The notes: a model not told the origin generated them from the sequence alone. 64,000 bases of DNA from Chryseobacterium soli (GCF_000737705.1 NZ_JPRH01000003.1:372001-436000), one strand, 5' to 3'. Positions 17,127 through 26,795 are shown, counted from the first letter of the stretch. Program-made: numbers and translations.

Positions 17127-19184
17127 ATGAAAAAACTAACGCTTTCTTTGTTTTTACTAGCTGGAGTTTGCTCACTAAATACAGTGAGTGCTCAGGCTAA
17201 AGTAACTAAAACAGCAGTAAATGCCTCAGATAAAGGTTTAGACCTTAGCCTGATGGATACCTCTGTTCGCCCACAGGATGATTTTTATAATTACGTGAGT
17301 GGAACATGGATGAAAACTGCCAAAATTCCTTCCGATAAGCCTACTTGGGGAAGTTTCAATAAATTGGCTGATGATACAGACAACCATTCAATGACAATCC
17401 TGAACTCTCTTCTGAAAGATAAATTTGCTGACGGAAGCGAAGGGAAAAAGATTCAGGATCTGTATGCGAACTATATGAATATGCAGAAGAGAAATGCAGA
17501 CGGAATTAAACCTATTCAGGACAACCTGAATAAAATTGATGCCATCAAAAATCTTGCTGACCTTCAGAACTATCTTACTTCAGTAACGAAAGACGGAGAA
17601 AATATTTTATATGGATGGGGTGTAGATGCAGATCTTAAAGACTCTAAAATGAATGCCGTTTACTTAGGAAATGCTTCATTGGGGTTAGGAAGAGACTACT
17701 ACCAGAAAGTAAACGAAAAAAACACAGAAGCTCTTGCTGAATATCAGAAATATGTAGCTTCTATGTTGAAAGAAATAGGATATAAAAATGCTGATGAAGC
17801 AGCAAAAAATATCGTTAATTACGAAAAAAGCATTGCTCAGACCTATCTGACGAACGAGCAGAGCCGTGATAATACCCTTCAGTACAACCCAAAAACTATG
17901 ACAGAACTTTCTGCTTTGGTAAAAGGAGTTGATATTCCTGCATATTTGAAAAAAGTAGGCGTAAGCACAGATAAAGTAATTATTGGGGAACTTGGATACT
18001 ACAAAAACTTTGATAAGTTGGTAAGCGCTCAGAATCTTCCTGTAATTAAAGATTATCTGAAATTTCACATGATTCACGGAAGTGCTTCTTACCTGAGCGA
18101 AAAATTAGGTGATATGAAATTTGCTTTCTATGGCAAATACCTGAGAGGTCAGCAAGAGCAGAGAGCACTTAACAAAAGAGGATTTGAAGTAATCAATAGT
18201 ACTTTGGGTGAAGCTTTCGGTAAATTATATGTTGAAAAATATTTCCCGGCTGAAGCAAAAGCTCAAATGGTGGAACTAATCGACTACTTAAAGAAAAGCT
18301 TTGCGGTTCACATCAATAACTTAGCTTGGATGTCTTCTACAACGAAGGAAAAAGCAATGAACAAACTGAACAAGTTTACCGTAAAAGTTGCTTATCCGGA
18401 CAAATGGAAGGATTATTCTAAATTAGATATCGTTCCTGAATCTAAGGGAGGAACATTGTATAAAAACCTTCAGGATATTAGTCAATGGCAGTACAATAAA
18501 GACCTTGCTAAAATCGGAAAACCTGTTGACAAATCAGAATGGGGAATGACTCCTCAAACGGTAAATGCTTACTATAACCCGGTAAACAACGAAATCGTAT
18601 TCCCTGCTGCTATCCTTCAGCCGCCATTCTTTAACCCGAATGCTGATGCTGCGGTTAATTTTGGTGGAATTGGTGCTGTAATCGGACACGAAATGAGCCA
18701 CGGATTTGATGATTCAGGTGCTCAGTTTGATGCTGATGGAAACCTGGTAGACTGGTGGACTCCTGAAGATAAAGCAAACTTCGAAAAAGCAACAAAAGCG
18801 CTTGCTTCACAATATGACAAATATGAGCCTGTAAAAGGAACTTTCGTTAACGGAACTTTCACAAACGGAGAAAATATTGCAGATTTAGGTGGAGTAAACA
18901 TCGCTTACGATGCCCTTCAAATGTATCTGAAAGACAAAGGAAATCCTGGAAAAATCAGTGGATTTACTCAGGATCAAAGATTCTTCTTAAGCTGGGCAAC
19001 CGTTTGGAGAACGTTATCAAGTGAGAAATACATGGTAAACCAGGTGAAAACAGATCCGCATTCTCCTGGATATTTCAGAAGTTTCGGACCGCTTATTAAT
19101 GTTGATGCATTCTACAAAGCATTCGATGTGAAAGCCGGAGATAAATTATACAAAAAACCGGAAGAAAGAATTAAAATCTGGTAA
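17127..19184 (+). CDS. M13 family zinc metallopeptidase (first of a tandem pair)
   Basis: 685 aa, signal peptide ending near VSAQ. Peptidase_M13 N-domain starts at SVRPQDDFYNYVSGTW; the zinc site is HEMSH (about 519-523) with the third ligand in GENIADLGG, and the C-terminus ends in KPEERIKIW. M13 enzymes (neprilysin/PepO type) cleave short peptides outside the cytoplasm. The next gene is a paralogue in the same direction; a terminator separates them, so they are two transcription units. Confidence 0.95.
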   Translation: MKKLTLSLFLLAGVCSLNTVSAQAKVTKTAVNASDKGLDLSLMDTSVRPQDDFYNYVSGTWMKTAKIPSDKPTWGSFNKLADDTDNHSMTILNSLLKDKFADGSEGKKIQDLYANYMNMQKRNADGIKPIQDNLNKIDAIKNLADLQNYLTSVTKDGENILYGWGVDADLKDSKMNAVYLGNASLGLGRDYYQKVNEKNTEALAEYQKYVASMLKEIGYKNADEAAKNIVNYEKSIAQTYLTNEQSRDNTLQYNPKTMTELSALVKGVDIPAYLKKVGVSTDKVIIGELGYYKNFDKLVSAQNLPVIKDYLKFHMIHGSASYLSEKLGDMKFAFYGKYLRGQQEQRALNKRGFEVINSTLGEAFGKLYVEKYFPAEAKAQMVELIDYLKKSFAVHINNLAWMSSTTKEKAMNKLNKFTVKVAYPDKWKDYSKLDIVPESKGGTLYKNLQDISQWQYNKDLAKIGKPVDKSEWGMTPQTVNAYYNPVNNEIVFPAAILQPPFFNPNADAAVNFGGIGAVIGHEMSHGFDDSGAQFDADGNLVDWWTPEDKANFEKATKALASQYDKYEPVKGTFVNGTFTNGENIADLGGVNIAYDALQMYLKDKGNPGKISGFTQDQRFFLSWATVWRTLSSEKYMVNQVKTDPHSPGYFRSFGPLINVDAFYKAFDVKAGDKLYKKPEERIKIW

Positions 19185-19197
19185 AATATAAATACAG

Positions 19198-19224
19198 ACC
19201 GCTCAGAAATGAGCGGTTTTTTTA
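19198..19224 (+). terminator. Intrinsic terminator of the first M13 gene
   Basis: 8-bp stem ACCGCTCA / TGAGCGGT with a GAAA tetraloop and seven T. Confidence 0.9.
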
Positions 19225-19384
19225 TTGCTGAAAGTTAGAAATACACCATCGGATTTATAATCTATTATGCTCAGTCATATCTGTTAAAAATTGCTTTATT
19301 CTCAAATTCTCCTGCTCTTCCCATTCTATATTCCCGAAATTCGTATATTTGATAAGTTTGTGTACAATCAAAAAAATTATCTTA

Positions 19385-21478
19385 ATGAAAAAGCTGACTA
19401 TCGGGATACTCGCCCTTTCGGGGATCGTGTTTTTACAATCATGCGGCAGTGCAAAAAATACTGCAACTACTGAAAAAAAACCTGAAATTATGGTAGATAA
19501 ATCCTCTGCAAAACAAGTGAAAGAAGAAGGAATCAATATATCTTACATGGATAAAACCATTCGTCCGCAAGATGATTTTTTTAGTTACGTGAACGGGAAT
19601 TGGGTGAAAACCACTCAGATTCCTTCCGATAAAGCAAGCTGGGGATCTTTCAATGCATTGAGAGAAAATGTGGATGATGCCTCTCTGGATATCTTAAACA
19701 AAATTTTATCTGAAAAATATACCGACGGCTCCGAAGGACAGAAAATTCAGAACCTGTATGCATCTTTTATGGATGTAAACAAAAGAAACGCCGATGGTCT
19801 GGCTCCGATCAAAGGAGATCTGGCTAAAGTAGATGCTATTAAAAACCTTAATGACCTTCAGAAATACCTGCTGGATGCCACAAGACTTGGAGATAATTCT
19901 TTCTACGGATGGAGAGTAAGCGCCGATATGAAAGATTCCAAAATGAATGCCGTATACCTTGGCGGTCCGGATCTTGGGCTGGGAAGAGACTACTATCAAA
20001 AAGTAAGCGAGGCTAATACAAAAACATTAGCTGAATATCAGCTGTATGTAGGTAAGCTATTTGGTGTTTTAGGATATAAAAACTCTACAGAAGCTGCACA
20101 AAATGTAGTGGCTTTTGAAAAACAGCTGGCCAACTATCTTTTAACCCTTGAACAAAACAGAGATGCTAATCTGAGATACAATCCTAAAAATGTATCAGAA
20201 CTATCCGGTTTAGTTAAGAATGTAAACCTTGCAGGCTATCTTTCAGACGCCGGTGTGAAAACGGATAAAGTGATCATCGGTGAACTGAAGTACTATCAGA
20301 ATATGGATCAGTTTCTTAACCAAAAGAACCTGCCGTTATTAAAAGATTACTTAAAATATCATATCATCAACGGGAATGCCAGCAACCTGGATGCAAATCT
20401 GGAGCAGATCCGTTTTGATTTCTATTCAAAATATCTTCAGGGTCAGAAAGAACAGCGTCCGATGGATAAGAGAGGTTTAACTCTTGTTAACAGTGTTCTT
20501 GGGGAAGCCTTTGGTAAATTATACGTAGAAAAGTACTTCACTCCGGAAGCAAAACAGCAGATGGAAACCTATATTGATTATATCTTGAAATCATTCAAAA
20601 CCCATATCAATGACATGGACTGGATGTCTGCTGCAACCAAAGTAAAAGCACAGGAAAAACTGTCTAAATTCACAGTAAAAATCGCTTATCCTGATCAGTG
20701 GAAAGACTACTCACAACTGAAAGTGGACGCCCCTGCCAAAGGTGCTACTTTATACTCCAACCTGCAGAATGTAGCCGCATGGCAGTATCAGAGAAGCTTA
20801 GATAAAGTGGGGAAACCTGTTGATAAATCAGAATGGGGAATGACTCCACAAACAGTTAATGCGTATTACAGCGGATCCAATAATGAAATTGTATTTCCTG
20901 CAGCCATCCTTCAGCCGCCTTTCTATAATCCATTAGCAGATGCAGCAGTTAATTTTGGAGGAATTGGAGCCGTAATCGGGCATGAAATTTCTCACGGTTT
21001 CGATGACAGTGGTTCCCGTTTCGATGGTGACGGAAATCTGAACAACTGGTGGACAGATGCAGACCGTAAGAACTTTGACGCAAAAGTGGGACAGCTGGCG
21101 GCTCAGTATAATGCTTACGAACCTGTAAAAGGAAGTTTCGTCAACGGGAAATTTACCAGTGGAGAAAATATTGGTGACCTTGGAGGGGTAGCCGTAGCAT
21201 ATGATGCCCTTCAGATGTATCTTAAAGATCACGGAAATCCGGGAATGATCAGCGGATTTACACAAGATCAGCGGTTCTTCATGAGCTGGGCAACTGTCTG
21301 GAGAACAAAAGCAACAGACCAGTATATGGTGAATCAGGTGAAGACAGATCCTCACTCTCCGGGATACTTTAGAGCGTTCGGCCCTTTGGTAAACCAGGAT
21401 TCTTTCATCAAAGCATTTGATATAAAACCTGGGGACAAAATGTATAAAGCGCCTCAGGACAGAATAAAAATTTGGTAA
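19385..21478 (+). CDS. M13 family zinc metallopeptidase lipoprotein (second of the pair)
   Basis: 697 aa from the ATG at 19385, which starts a lipoprotein signal (MKKLTIGILALSGIVFLQSC). The frame is open back to 19349 but that extension would spoil the signal. Zinc motif HEISH near 532, third ligand in GENIGDLGG, end APQDRIKIW. It is clearly a paralogue of the preceding gene; the first copy is secreted freely and this one is lipid-anchored, so they may act at different places in the envelope. Confidence 0.95.
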   Translation: MKKLTIGILALSGIVFLQSCGSAKNTATTEKKPEIMVDKSSAKQVKEEGINISYMDKTIRPQDDFFSYVNGNWVKTTQIPSDKASWGSFNALRENVDDASLDILNKILSEKYTDGSEGQKIQNLYASFMDVNKRNADGLAPIKGDLAKVDAIKNLNDLQKYLLDATRLGDNSFYGWRVSADMKDSKMNAVYLGGPDLGLGRDYYQKVSEANTKTLAEYQLYVGKLFGVLGYKNSTEAAQNVVAFEKQLANYLLTLEQNRDANLRYNPKNVSELSGLVKNVNLAGYLSDAGVKTDKVIIGELKYYQNMDQFLNQKNLPLLKDYLKYHIINGNASNLDANLEQIRFDFYSKYLQGQKEQRPMDKRGLTLVNSVLGEAFGKLYVEKYFTPEAKQQMETYIDYILKSFKTHINDMDWMSAATKVKAQEKLSKFTVKIAYPDQWKDYSQLKVDAPAKGATLYSNLQNVAAWQYQRSLDKVGKPVDKSEWGMTPQTVNAYYSGSNNEIVFPAAILQPPFYNPLADAAVNFGGIGAVIGHEISHGFDDSGSRFDGDGNLNNWWTDADRKNFDAKVGQLAAQYNAYEPVKGSFVNGKFTSGENIGDLGGVAVAYDALQMYLKDHGNPGMISGFTQDQRFFMSWATVWRTKATDQYMVNQVKTDPHSPGYFRAFGPLVNQDSFIKAFDIKPGDKMYKAPQDRIKIW

Positions 21479-21502
21479 CATAACCAAAAATTGTTAGAAA
21501 AG

Positions 21503-21529
21503 AAAACGCATCAGAAATGATGCGTTTTT
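21503..21529 (+). terminator. Intrinsic terminator of the second M13 gene
   Basis: 11-bp stem AAAACGCATCA / TGATGCGTTTT with a GAAA loop and T-rich 3' side. Confidence 0.9.
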
Positions 21530-21747
21530 GTTATTTATTTTTCATAGTTTAGTGATATCATAAAATAGTAATGTAAACCTGTTTTTTGTAAGGAAAATTA
21601 AATAGTACAAGAAAAATCTTGACAAAATTTTGTATGTTACAGTTTTTTTTTAAATTTAAACACTGGATTGGTAATTTGTTTGATTCATCTGCAAATTACT
21701 CAGGTACAGATATTAACCAAAATCAAAAATCTCAAAATAATAATAAT

Positions 21748-22194
21748 ATGGCAATGTTTAATTATGGTGTTGGCGGCAACGAGGTAAAAGTAGACGCTAA
21801 TGAAGCTATTCAGGAAATACAGGAGAATAAGTCGCTGATAGTGAGCCAGCTTACTACCGACGAAACCTATAACCCTGAAATTGTAACAGGATTAAAGACT
21901 GTGGACGACGTCTTCAAACATTTCCAGCCTTCTGTTGCAGTACAGCACGAAACGGAAGACGGCAGTGTAGTGGAAGAAGAATTCCGTTTTCAAAATCTTG
22001 CGGATTTCACTCCAAAAAATCTTACTCAGAAATCAAATTATTTACAGCAACTCAGCGTAGAACAGGAACAATATAACAAGATTGTACGCCAGCTGAAAAC
22101 GAATAAAATTCTGCGTAATATGCTGGAGAATGAGCAGACAAGAGCTGCTTTTATCGAAGTATTGAAAGATGTGGCCCAAGAACTTGAAAAATAA
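21748..22194 (+). CDS. tssB: T6SS(iii) contractile sheath small subunit TssB
   Basis: 148 aa from the ATG at 21748 (MAMFNYGVGGNEVKVDANEA), chosen because the family starts with a short hydrophobic stretch and the GGNEVKVDA motif; the frame is open to 21619 but the extra 43 residues look non-coding. Middle motifs: EETYNPEIVTG-like (DETYNPEIVTGL) and VDDVFKHFQPSV, the latter being the TssB/VipA 'F.P' segment. It pairs with TssC to form the T6SS sheath. tssC follows after 22 bp. No other T6SS baseplate or membrane gene is next to it. Confidence 0.82.
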   Translation: MAMFNYGVGGNEVKVDANEAIQEIQENKSLIVSQLTTDETYNPEIVTGLKTVDDVFKHFQPSVAVQHETEDGSVVEEEFRFQNLADFTPKNLTQKSNYLQQLSVEQEQYNKIVRQLKTNKILRNMLENEQTRAAFIEVLKDVAQELEK

Positions 22195-22216
22195 TTTAAA
22201 GACATTACACTAAATC

Positions 22217-23578
22217 ATGGATAGCAAATTACAGGCGGCTGAAAGCCAGCAACAAGGACAACAGCAACATTCAGGACAACCGAAAGGGAATCCTCTTGCC
22301 GAACTCAATAAAATTGGAGGTTTCGGATTTGTTGAATCTGTTGTAGATGGCATCGCCAATATGAACCCTACAAGAAAGGCAAGGAAAGAAATATTCCTTA
22401 CCGACAGCAATAAAACAGATGAAAGAAAAGAACTTCTTCAAAAGATCAATCTTTGGATGAATCTTTTAGAAGGTGGTGAATCTGCAGATAAAATGGCCGA
22501 TACCTGCAAAAATAAAGCACAGCAGGCTGACCAGAATTTAAAGACGAATTTAAAAAATACGCTGGATTCAGTTCGCCAGCTGGAAACAAGCTACAGAACC
22601 GTAGCTCAGTTCTACAAAAATACAGAATTGGATAAAGTAGACAATGTAAGCATTGTAAACGCAAGTCTGGAACAGGTTTCAGATTTGGATAATCCTATCT
22701 TTATCGATGCGATCGCAGAAGAATTCAAAAGCTATTACGACCGTTTAGACCTTAGAGACAACTATTCAATCCTTGCCATTCCCGGATACTTAGGCTCCAA
22801 TAAAGTCATTGAAAAATGGGCGAAGATCTGTAATGAAAACAAAGTCATGATGGTGACGGATTTCGCGAATCTGGACAAACCGGATGATGTTGTAGATTTA
22901 TTCCATTCTGCAAACCTTACAGGCGGAGAACTTCACAGAAGTAACGTGATCATGACGTGTAACTGGCTGGTAGGCCGCGGAAGAGCTGAAGAAGTAGGAG
23001 AAGAGGAGAATGTAGAGCTTCCGCCTTCCACTTCATTAGCAGGAAAAATCCACAAAACATTGATGTCTCAGGTAGCTGCTGGTAAAAAGCATGGAAACAT
23101 CAATGAAGTAGATGCCGTAAAATTCGAATTGAAGAAAAGTGAAATTTCTCAGTTGGAAAAAATGGGACTTGTACCGATGGTTAATGAATATGGTAAAATT
23201 ATGGCATTCTCAGCCAAAACATTATTTACAGGAGACAACATCGGTCTTCAGACCTATTCTGTAGTTAGAGTATTTGACTATGTGACAAAAGTTTTACTGG
23301 ATTTCCTAAACAGAAGAGCTTTCGAAAACTGGAATGCAAAAAATGAAGACGATTTAAGAAGACAGATTGTAACATTCCTGGATGGTATCAAAGGAGCAGA
23401 CAAACTGATCGAAAAATTTAAGATCGTTCGTTTTGAACAGGATAAAGTAAACAAAGACAGAGTATGGCTGGATATCCGTTTAACCCCTTATTTCCCTACA
23501 AAAAGTTTCGTTATTAAACTTGACGGACACAAAGGAGATGATGGTAACGAATGGGATGCAGAGTACATTCAGGATTAA
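22217..23578 (+). CDS. tssC: T6SS(iii) contractile sheath large subunit TssC (DUF5458)
   Basis: 453 aa. A Gln-rich start leads to LNKIGGFGFVESVVDGIANMNPTRKARKEIFL, and later NPIFIDAIAEEFKSYYDRLDLRDNYS, features of the Bacteroidota TssC family. The C-terminal part (LTPYFPTKSFVIKLDGHKG) matches the strand that interlocks sheath subunits. With TssB it builds the cytoplasmic contractile tube. The two genes form a dicistron with its own terminator, which is unusual as T6SS(iii) genes normally sit in one large locus. Confidence 0.88.
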   Translation: MDSKLQAAESQQQGQQQHSGQPKGNPLAELNKIGGFGFVESVVDGIANMNPTRKARKEIFLTDSNKTDERKELLQKINLWMNLLEGGESADKMADTCKNKAQQADQNLKTNLKNTLDSVRQLETSYRTVAQFYKNTELDKVDNVSIVNASLEQVSDLDNPIFIDAIAEEFKSYYDRLDLRDNYSILAIPGYLGSNKVIEKWAKICNENKVMMVTDFANLDKPDDVVDLFHSANLTGGELHRSNVIMTCNWLVGRGRAEEVGEEENVELPPSTSLAGKIHKTLMSQVAAGKKHGNINEVDAVKFELKKSEISQLEKMGLVPMVNEYGKIMAFSAKTLFTGDNIGLQTYSVVRVFDYVTKVLLDFLNRRAFENWNAKNEDDLRRQIVTFLDGIKGADKLIEKFKIVRFEQDKVNKDRVWLDIRLTPYFPTKSFVIKLDGHKGDDGNEWDAEYIQD

Positions 23579-23600
23579 TACACCCCTAATTTAAAAATAA

Positions 23601-23629
23601 AAACCGATGCATCATACATCGGTTTTTTT
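23601..23629 (+). terminator. Intrinsic terminator of tssBC
   Basis: 9-bp stem AAACCGATG / CATCGGTTT followed by T. Confidence 0.9.
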
Positions 23630-23641
23630 CTACCAAATTAT

Positions 23642-24115
23642 ATGAAAACTAATGTGATTAAAAAAAGACTTGCCTGTGCTGTACCCATACTTTTACTTTT
23701 TCTAATGACAGGCTGTAAAAAGGAATACGAAAGACCCGATCATTATGAAGTAGACCTGTTTGAGAAGGATCGCAAGGAAGGAAAAGCCTACATCATGAAT
23801 GAAGAAGAATGCTTTGATGGCAGCGAAATGGTCATTACAAGTTCCACAGTAAAGCTTGCCGATAGCTCAAGTGGTCGTGGGAGACCATTTTACATCTATA
23901 AAGTAAGCTCCGGAGAGACGATGAAAACCGTACGGGATACCGTATTGAATTATCCGTTTCAGTTTCTTTCCAATCAACGGTTAAAATTAAAAGAAGGTCC
24001 CATATATGTCTATCTGAAAAAGCTTGATGGCTATCGATTTATTGCTAAAGAGAGAAATATTAATTATCAGTGGCTGAAGACTGCGCCTGTGTATTCTGTG
24101 CAAAAAGATAAATAA
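23642..24115 (+). CDS. Small lipoprotein of unknown function
   Basis: 157 aa with a lipobox (FLMTGC, Cys about 25). The mature part is charged (KKEYERPDHYEVDLFEKDRKEG), has one more Cys and no family I recognise. It starts 63 bp after the tssBC terminator's gene end, in the same direction. A T6SS(iii)-linked lipoprotein is one option, since such loci encode lipoproteins, but nothing in the sequence proves it. Confidence 0.7.
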   Translation: MKTNVIKKRLACAVPILLLFLMTGCKKEYERPDHYEVDLFEKDRKEGKAYIMNEEECFDGSEMVITSSTVKLADSSSGRGRPFYIYKVSSGETMKTVRDTVLNYPFQFLSNQRLKLKEGPIYVYLKKLDGYRFIAKERNINYQWLKTAPVYSVQKDK

Positions 24116-24206
24116 GCTTATCTTTGCATCATAGAATAACTCTGGAGTATTTCAGAAATAACTACCTGAGGAAATTCTTTTAAATATTTAAAACAGGCTA
24201 AGGTTT

Positions 24207-25241
24207 TTGGAAAAAAATAATAGAGATGCAGCTTTTCTTCAAGTAGGGAACAAGCTTCTGGATTGGTATAAGAAAAATGCGAGAGATCTGCCTTTCAGAC
24301 AGACGAAAGATCCTTATAAGATCTGGATATGCGAAATTGTATTTCAGCAGACGAGAATTAATCAGGGATTGAATCATTACAATAATTTCATCAAGAGATT
24401 TCCGGACGTACAAACTTTGGCAGCAGCTGAAGAAGATGAGGTTTTGCTGTATTGGAAAGGGCTGGGGTATTATTCCCGGGCTATCAACATCCATAAAGCG
24501 GCCCGCCAGATTATGAATGAGTATCAAGGTACTTTCCCCTCTGAGTATGATGAAATCCTAAAGCTAAAAGGCGTTGGTAAATATACGGCTGCAGCTGTCT
24601 CAAGTATCTGTTTTGGAGGAAGAATGCCGGCAGTGGACGGAAACTTTTACAGAGTATTAAGCCGTGTTTTTGCAGATGATTTTGATATCTCGAATTCCAG
24701 GGCATTTGTTTATTTCTCTGAACTGGCGAATCTCGTGATGCCCGAAAATGTTGGGGATTTTAACCAGGCGATGATGGATCTGGGTTCTGAAATTTGTAAG
24801 CCGAAAAATCCTCTGTGTGGAGTATGTCCGCTTAACAAAGACTGTTTGGCATTTTCTTTAAATAAGATCTCGGAATTTCCGGTAAAAACAAAGAAGGTGA
24901 AGACTGAAAATCTTGATTTGACCTATTATTTTGTCCATCGGAACGGTCAGTTTCTGATACAGCAAAGAAAAGACGACTTCATCTGGAAAAAATTATTTGA
25001 ATTTTTACCTGCCATTTCTGCGGAACTGGAACCCTTTATCAAAAGCTCAAAAACAATCAGTCATAAACTTACCCATAAGAATGTGAACATTGAAATTTAT
25101 GATGTTGAGGTAGATTCGGAGACGGTCTGGAATGATTTTACAGCTCAAAATGAATACCTCATTACCGACCTAGAAGGCTTCCATCATAAATCTTTTCCCA
25201 AACCTTTGGAAAACTATGTCCAAAACTCGTTGAAAGACTGA
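24207..25241 (+). CDS. mutY: A/G-specific adenine DNA glycosylase MutY
   Basis: 344 aa. TTG start at 24207 (no ATG or GTG is available before the conserved WYKKNARDLPFR segment and a stop lies just upstream). The HhH-GPD domain has the catalytic Glu in WICEIVFQQTR, the hairpin LKGVGKYTAAAV and the catalytic Asp in PAVDGN. The 4Fe-4S cluster ligands are C-x6-C-x2-C-x5-C (ICKPKNPLCGVCPLNKDC). The C-terminal NUDIX-like domain recognises 8-oxoG. It removes A opposite 8-oxoG. The next gene is gldD; as I recall, mutY also lies near gldD in F. johnsoniae. Confidence 0.95.
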   Translation: MEKNNRDAAFLQVGNKLLDWYKKNARDLPFRQTKDPYKIWICEIVFQQTRINQGLNHYNNFIKRFPDVQTLAAAEEDEVLLYWKGLGYYSRAINIHKAARQIMNEYQGTFPSEYDEILKLKGVGKYTAAAVSSICFGGRMPAVDGNFYRVLSRVFADDFDISNSRAFVYFSELANLVMPENVGDFNQAMMDLGSEICKPKNPLCGVCPLNKDCLAFSLNKISEFPVKTKKVKTENLDLTYYFVHRNGQFLIQQRKDDFIWKKLFEFLPAISAELEPFIKSSKTISHKLTHKNVNIEIYDVEVDSETVWNDFTAQNEYLITDLEGFHHKSFPKPLENYVQNSLKD

Positions 25242-25273
25242 AATTTGTCTTCCGAAATCTGAAATCTAATTTG

Positions 25274-25281
25274 TACTTTTG
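25274..25281 (+). promoter_or_regulatory. -7 promoter element of gldD
   Basis: TACTTTTG, a full match to TAnnTTTG, ends only 4 nt before the gldD ATG. If used, the mRNA would be leaderless or nearly so. Confidence 0.5.
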
Positions 25282-25285
25282 CAAA

Positions 25286-25843
25286 ATGATTAAAAACGTC
25301 ATTTTTATTTTCGTATCACTGCTTTTAATTTCATGCGGGAAAGACCCTGCTCCCAAGCCTTATGGGGAGCTTCGTCTGGAATATCCGACCCCCAAATATC
25401 AAAAGTTCGAATCTAATTGTGGATACAGTTTTGAGTATTCTAACTTTGCGCTTATTACCAATGCTAAAAAGCCTTGTTGGTACTATATGAACTATCCTAA
25501 GATGAAAGCAAAAGTCTTCGTTACGTATTATCCTATACAGAATGACTTTGCCGATCATATCAGAGAAGCAGAAAAAATGGTGTACGAGCACACTGTAAAA
25601 GCTAGTTCCATAGACACAAAATCCTTTGAATACCCTGAAAAAAAGGTATACGGGAACTTCTATGAACTCAAAGGACAGAGCGCCTCCAATCTTCAATTTT
25701 ACGTTACAGACAGTACGAAACATTTCGTAACTGCTTATTTATACTTTAATACAAGGCCAAAACCCGATTCTTTGGCCCCGGCAATAGACTATATCAAAAA
25801 TGATATGAAACACATGCTGGATACTTTCGAATGGAAAAAATAA
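25286..25843 (+). CDS. gldD: Gliding motility lipoprotein GldD
   Basis: 185 aa from the ATG at 25286, which opens a lipoprotein signal (MIKNVIFIFVSLLLISC); a TTG five codons upstream overlaps the promoter. The mature part PAPKPYGELRLEYPTPKYQKF and the later FEYSNFALI, KPCWYYMNYP and FYVTDSTKHFVTAYLYF segments are GldD signatures. GldD is required for gliding and the type IX secretion system in F. johnsoniae. The rest of the gld genes are not in this window. Confidence 0.92.
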   Translation: MIKNVIFIFVSLLLISCGKDPAPKPYGELRLEYPTPKYQKFESNCGYSFEYSNFALITNAKKPCWYYMNYPKMKAKVFVTYYPIQNDFADHIREAEKMVYEHTVKASSIDTKSFEYPEKKVYGNFYELKGQSASNLQFYVTDSTKHFVTAYLYFNTRPKPDSLAPAIDYIKNDMKHMLDTFEWKK

Positions 25844-25871
25844 ATTACTTTTAAAATACATTGAAAAATAT

Positions 25872-26795
25872 ATGAAACTTTTAGTTGTAGGAAGTGTTGC
25901 ATTTGACGCAATCGAGACGCCATTTGGTAAAACAGATAAAATTTTGGGAGGTGCTGCCACATATATTGGTATCACGTCATCTATTTTGGGTGTTAAATCC
26001 GGTATCGTTTCTGTAGTAGGAGGAGATTTTCCGCAAGAACATCTTGATATGTTTACCGACAGAGAGGTAAATATTGAAGGAATTGAAATCGTAAAAGAAG
26101 GCAAAACGTTCTTCTGGTCCGGAAAATACCATAATGATCTGAATACAAGAGATACGCTGGCTACTGAAGTGAATGTTTTGGAAAACTTCGACCCGAAAAT
26201 TCCAGATTCTATGCAGGATTCAGAGATTTTATTATTGGGGAACCTACACCCGGGTGTTCAGTTGTCTGTTCTTGAAAAAATGAATGTTCGTCCTAAACTT
26301 GTAATCCTTGATACCATGAATTTCTGGATGGACAGTGCCTGGGATATTTTAATGGACATGATTGCTAAAACGGATGTAATTACGATCAATGATGAAGAAG
26401 CAAGACAGCTTTCCGGAGAATATTCTTTAGTAAAAGCAGCTAAAAAAATTCATACGATGGGTCCTGATTATGTGATCATCAAAAAAGGAGAACATGGAGC
26501 TTTACTGTTCCATGACAATAAAGTATTCGCTATCCCTGCGCTTCCATTGGAAGAGGTTTTTGATCCGACTGGTGCCGGAGATACTTTTGCAGGAGGTTTC
26601 GCGGCTTATCTTGCTAAAAAAGAAAAGATCGATTTCGAAACGATGAAGTCTGCTTTGATCGTAGGATCTGCAATGGCTTCTTTCACTGTTGAGAAATTCG
26701 GGACAGAAAGAATTCAGGAAGTTAGCGAATCAGATATGTTCGAAAGATTGAGACAATTTAAAGAATTGACCACATTCGATGTGGAACTGCAATAA
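25872..26795 (+). CDS. PfkB-family sugar/nucleoside kinase
   Basis: 307 aa, soluble. It opens MKLLVVGSVAFDAIETPFG and has GGAATYIG near the N-terminus. The PfkB signature DPTGAGDTFAGGFAAYL (about 233-249) holds the catalytic Asp and the anion hole. The family phosphorylates ribose, fructose, adenosine and similar; the substrate is not evident. It follows gldD by 28 bp and precedes a SurA-like gene. Confidence 0.9.
   Translation: MKLLVVGSVAFDAIETPFGKTDKILGGAATYIGITSSILGVKSGIVSVVGGDFPQEHLDMFTDREVNIEGIEIVKEGKTFFWSGKYHNDLNTRDTLATEVNVLENFDPKIPDSMQDSEILLLGNLHPGVQLSVLEKMNVRPKLVILDTMNFWMDSAWDILMDMIAKTDVITINDEEARQLSGEYSLVKAAKKIHTMGPDYVIIKKGEHGALLFHDNKVFAIPALPLEEVFDPTGAGDTFAGGFAAYLAKKEKIDFETMKSALIVGSAMASFTVEKFGTERIQEVSESDMFERLRQFKELTTFDVELQ

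Noticed and set aside
21619-21747. Upstream extension of tssB
   Set aside because: The 43 extra residues are low-complexity and Asn/Gln-rich, and the family start fits the ATG at 21748.
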